This document shows, piece after piece, positions 63,916 through 64,000 of a stretch of DNA of 64,000 nt. The stretch comes from Liolophura sinensis (lineage: Eukaryota > Mollusca > Polyplacophora > Chitonida > Chitonidae). The position numbers and the translations under genes were made by a program. Position 1 is the stretch's first letter. Each line of letters begins with the position of its first letter. The notes beneath the pieces were generated by a model that had not been told where the DNA came from, did no database searches, and was given only the letters and a program-made list of their open reading frames with translations. The stretch spans positions 28,253,265 to 28,317,264 of the forward strand of contig NC_088303.1 in NCBI RefSeq assembly GCF_032854445.1, given 5' to 3'.

Positions 63916-64000
63916 GACTGATAAATCACATGAGGTAGAAATAATACATCCGTTTCAATGGTAACTCCAGCACCTGAGAATCTGCGAAGTTGATCAACAA

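Overview
This looks like a stretch of animal nuclear DNA from a marine lophotrochozoan, most likely a bivalve mollusc, with a brachiopod as an alternative. It is AT-rich and almost gene-free. At least a dozen copies of one tRNA-headed SINE end in (AAATA)n or, on the other strand, begin TTTATTTATTT-GACTGGTGTTTTACGCC. The palindromic words TACATGTA and ACATGTACATGT recur throughout. The organism call is an inference from repeat style, since no sequence search could be run. There is no bacterial-type operon, rRNA, CRISPR array or intact tRNA.

The most credible protein-coding signal is on the minus strand. At the right end (63720-63915) there is a probable first coding exon: an upstream in-frame stop, two ATGs, a signal-anchor transmembrane segment and a textbook GTAAGT donor. 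At the left end (3673-3948) there is a probable terminal exon encoding two hydrophobic segments and a short polar tail, followed by an AATAAA signal. Between them lie short minus-strand candidate exons at 55872-55904, 52221-52256, 35955-35983, 34103-34294 and 11938-11996. Several have compatible phases. A 36-nt Pro-rich exon at 52221-52256 has near-perfect splice sites and fits the phase-1 end of exon 1. One 60-kb gene with very long introns and phase-preserving microexons would explain this, but the ends could equally belong to two genes. I do not recognise the protein family.

The rest is intron or intergenic DNA. From left to right it holds: a SINE copy (1.3 kb); a 53-bp tandem repeat (3.05-3.33 kb); the terminal exon (3.7-3.9 kb); a TIR-bounded mariner-type MITE (7.27-7.86 kb); a degenerate repeat (12.06-12.34 kb); SINEs and homopolymer tracts (15.8-18.4 kb); a TGGTGCAGA repeat (25.9 kb); a 60-67-bp minisatellite (30.26-31.47 kb); a nearly full-length SINE (32.1 kb); a possible homeodomain-site cluster (33.1-33.4 kb); a 23-bp palindromic satellite (41.0-41.6 kb); another long SINE copy (51.9 kb); a 39-bp repeat (53.26-53.79 kb); a 47-bp minisatellite with higher-order structure abutting a candidate microexon (55.9-56.57 kb); a SINE with a different body (59.3 kb); and a foldback element (59.69-60.29 kb).

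The most interesting structure is the 47-bp array at 55.9-56.6 kb. On the minus strand many of its units carry a strong acceptor followed 18 nt later by a GTAC donor-like site, and the array runs directly into the acceptor of a candidate 33-nt exon.
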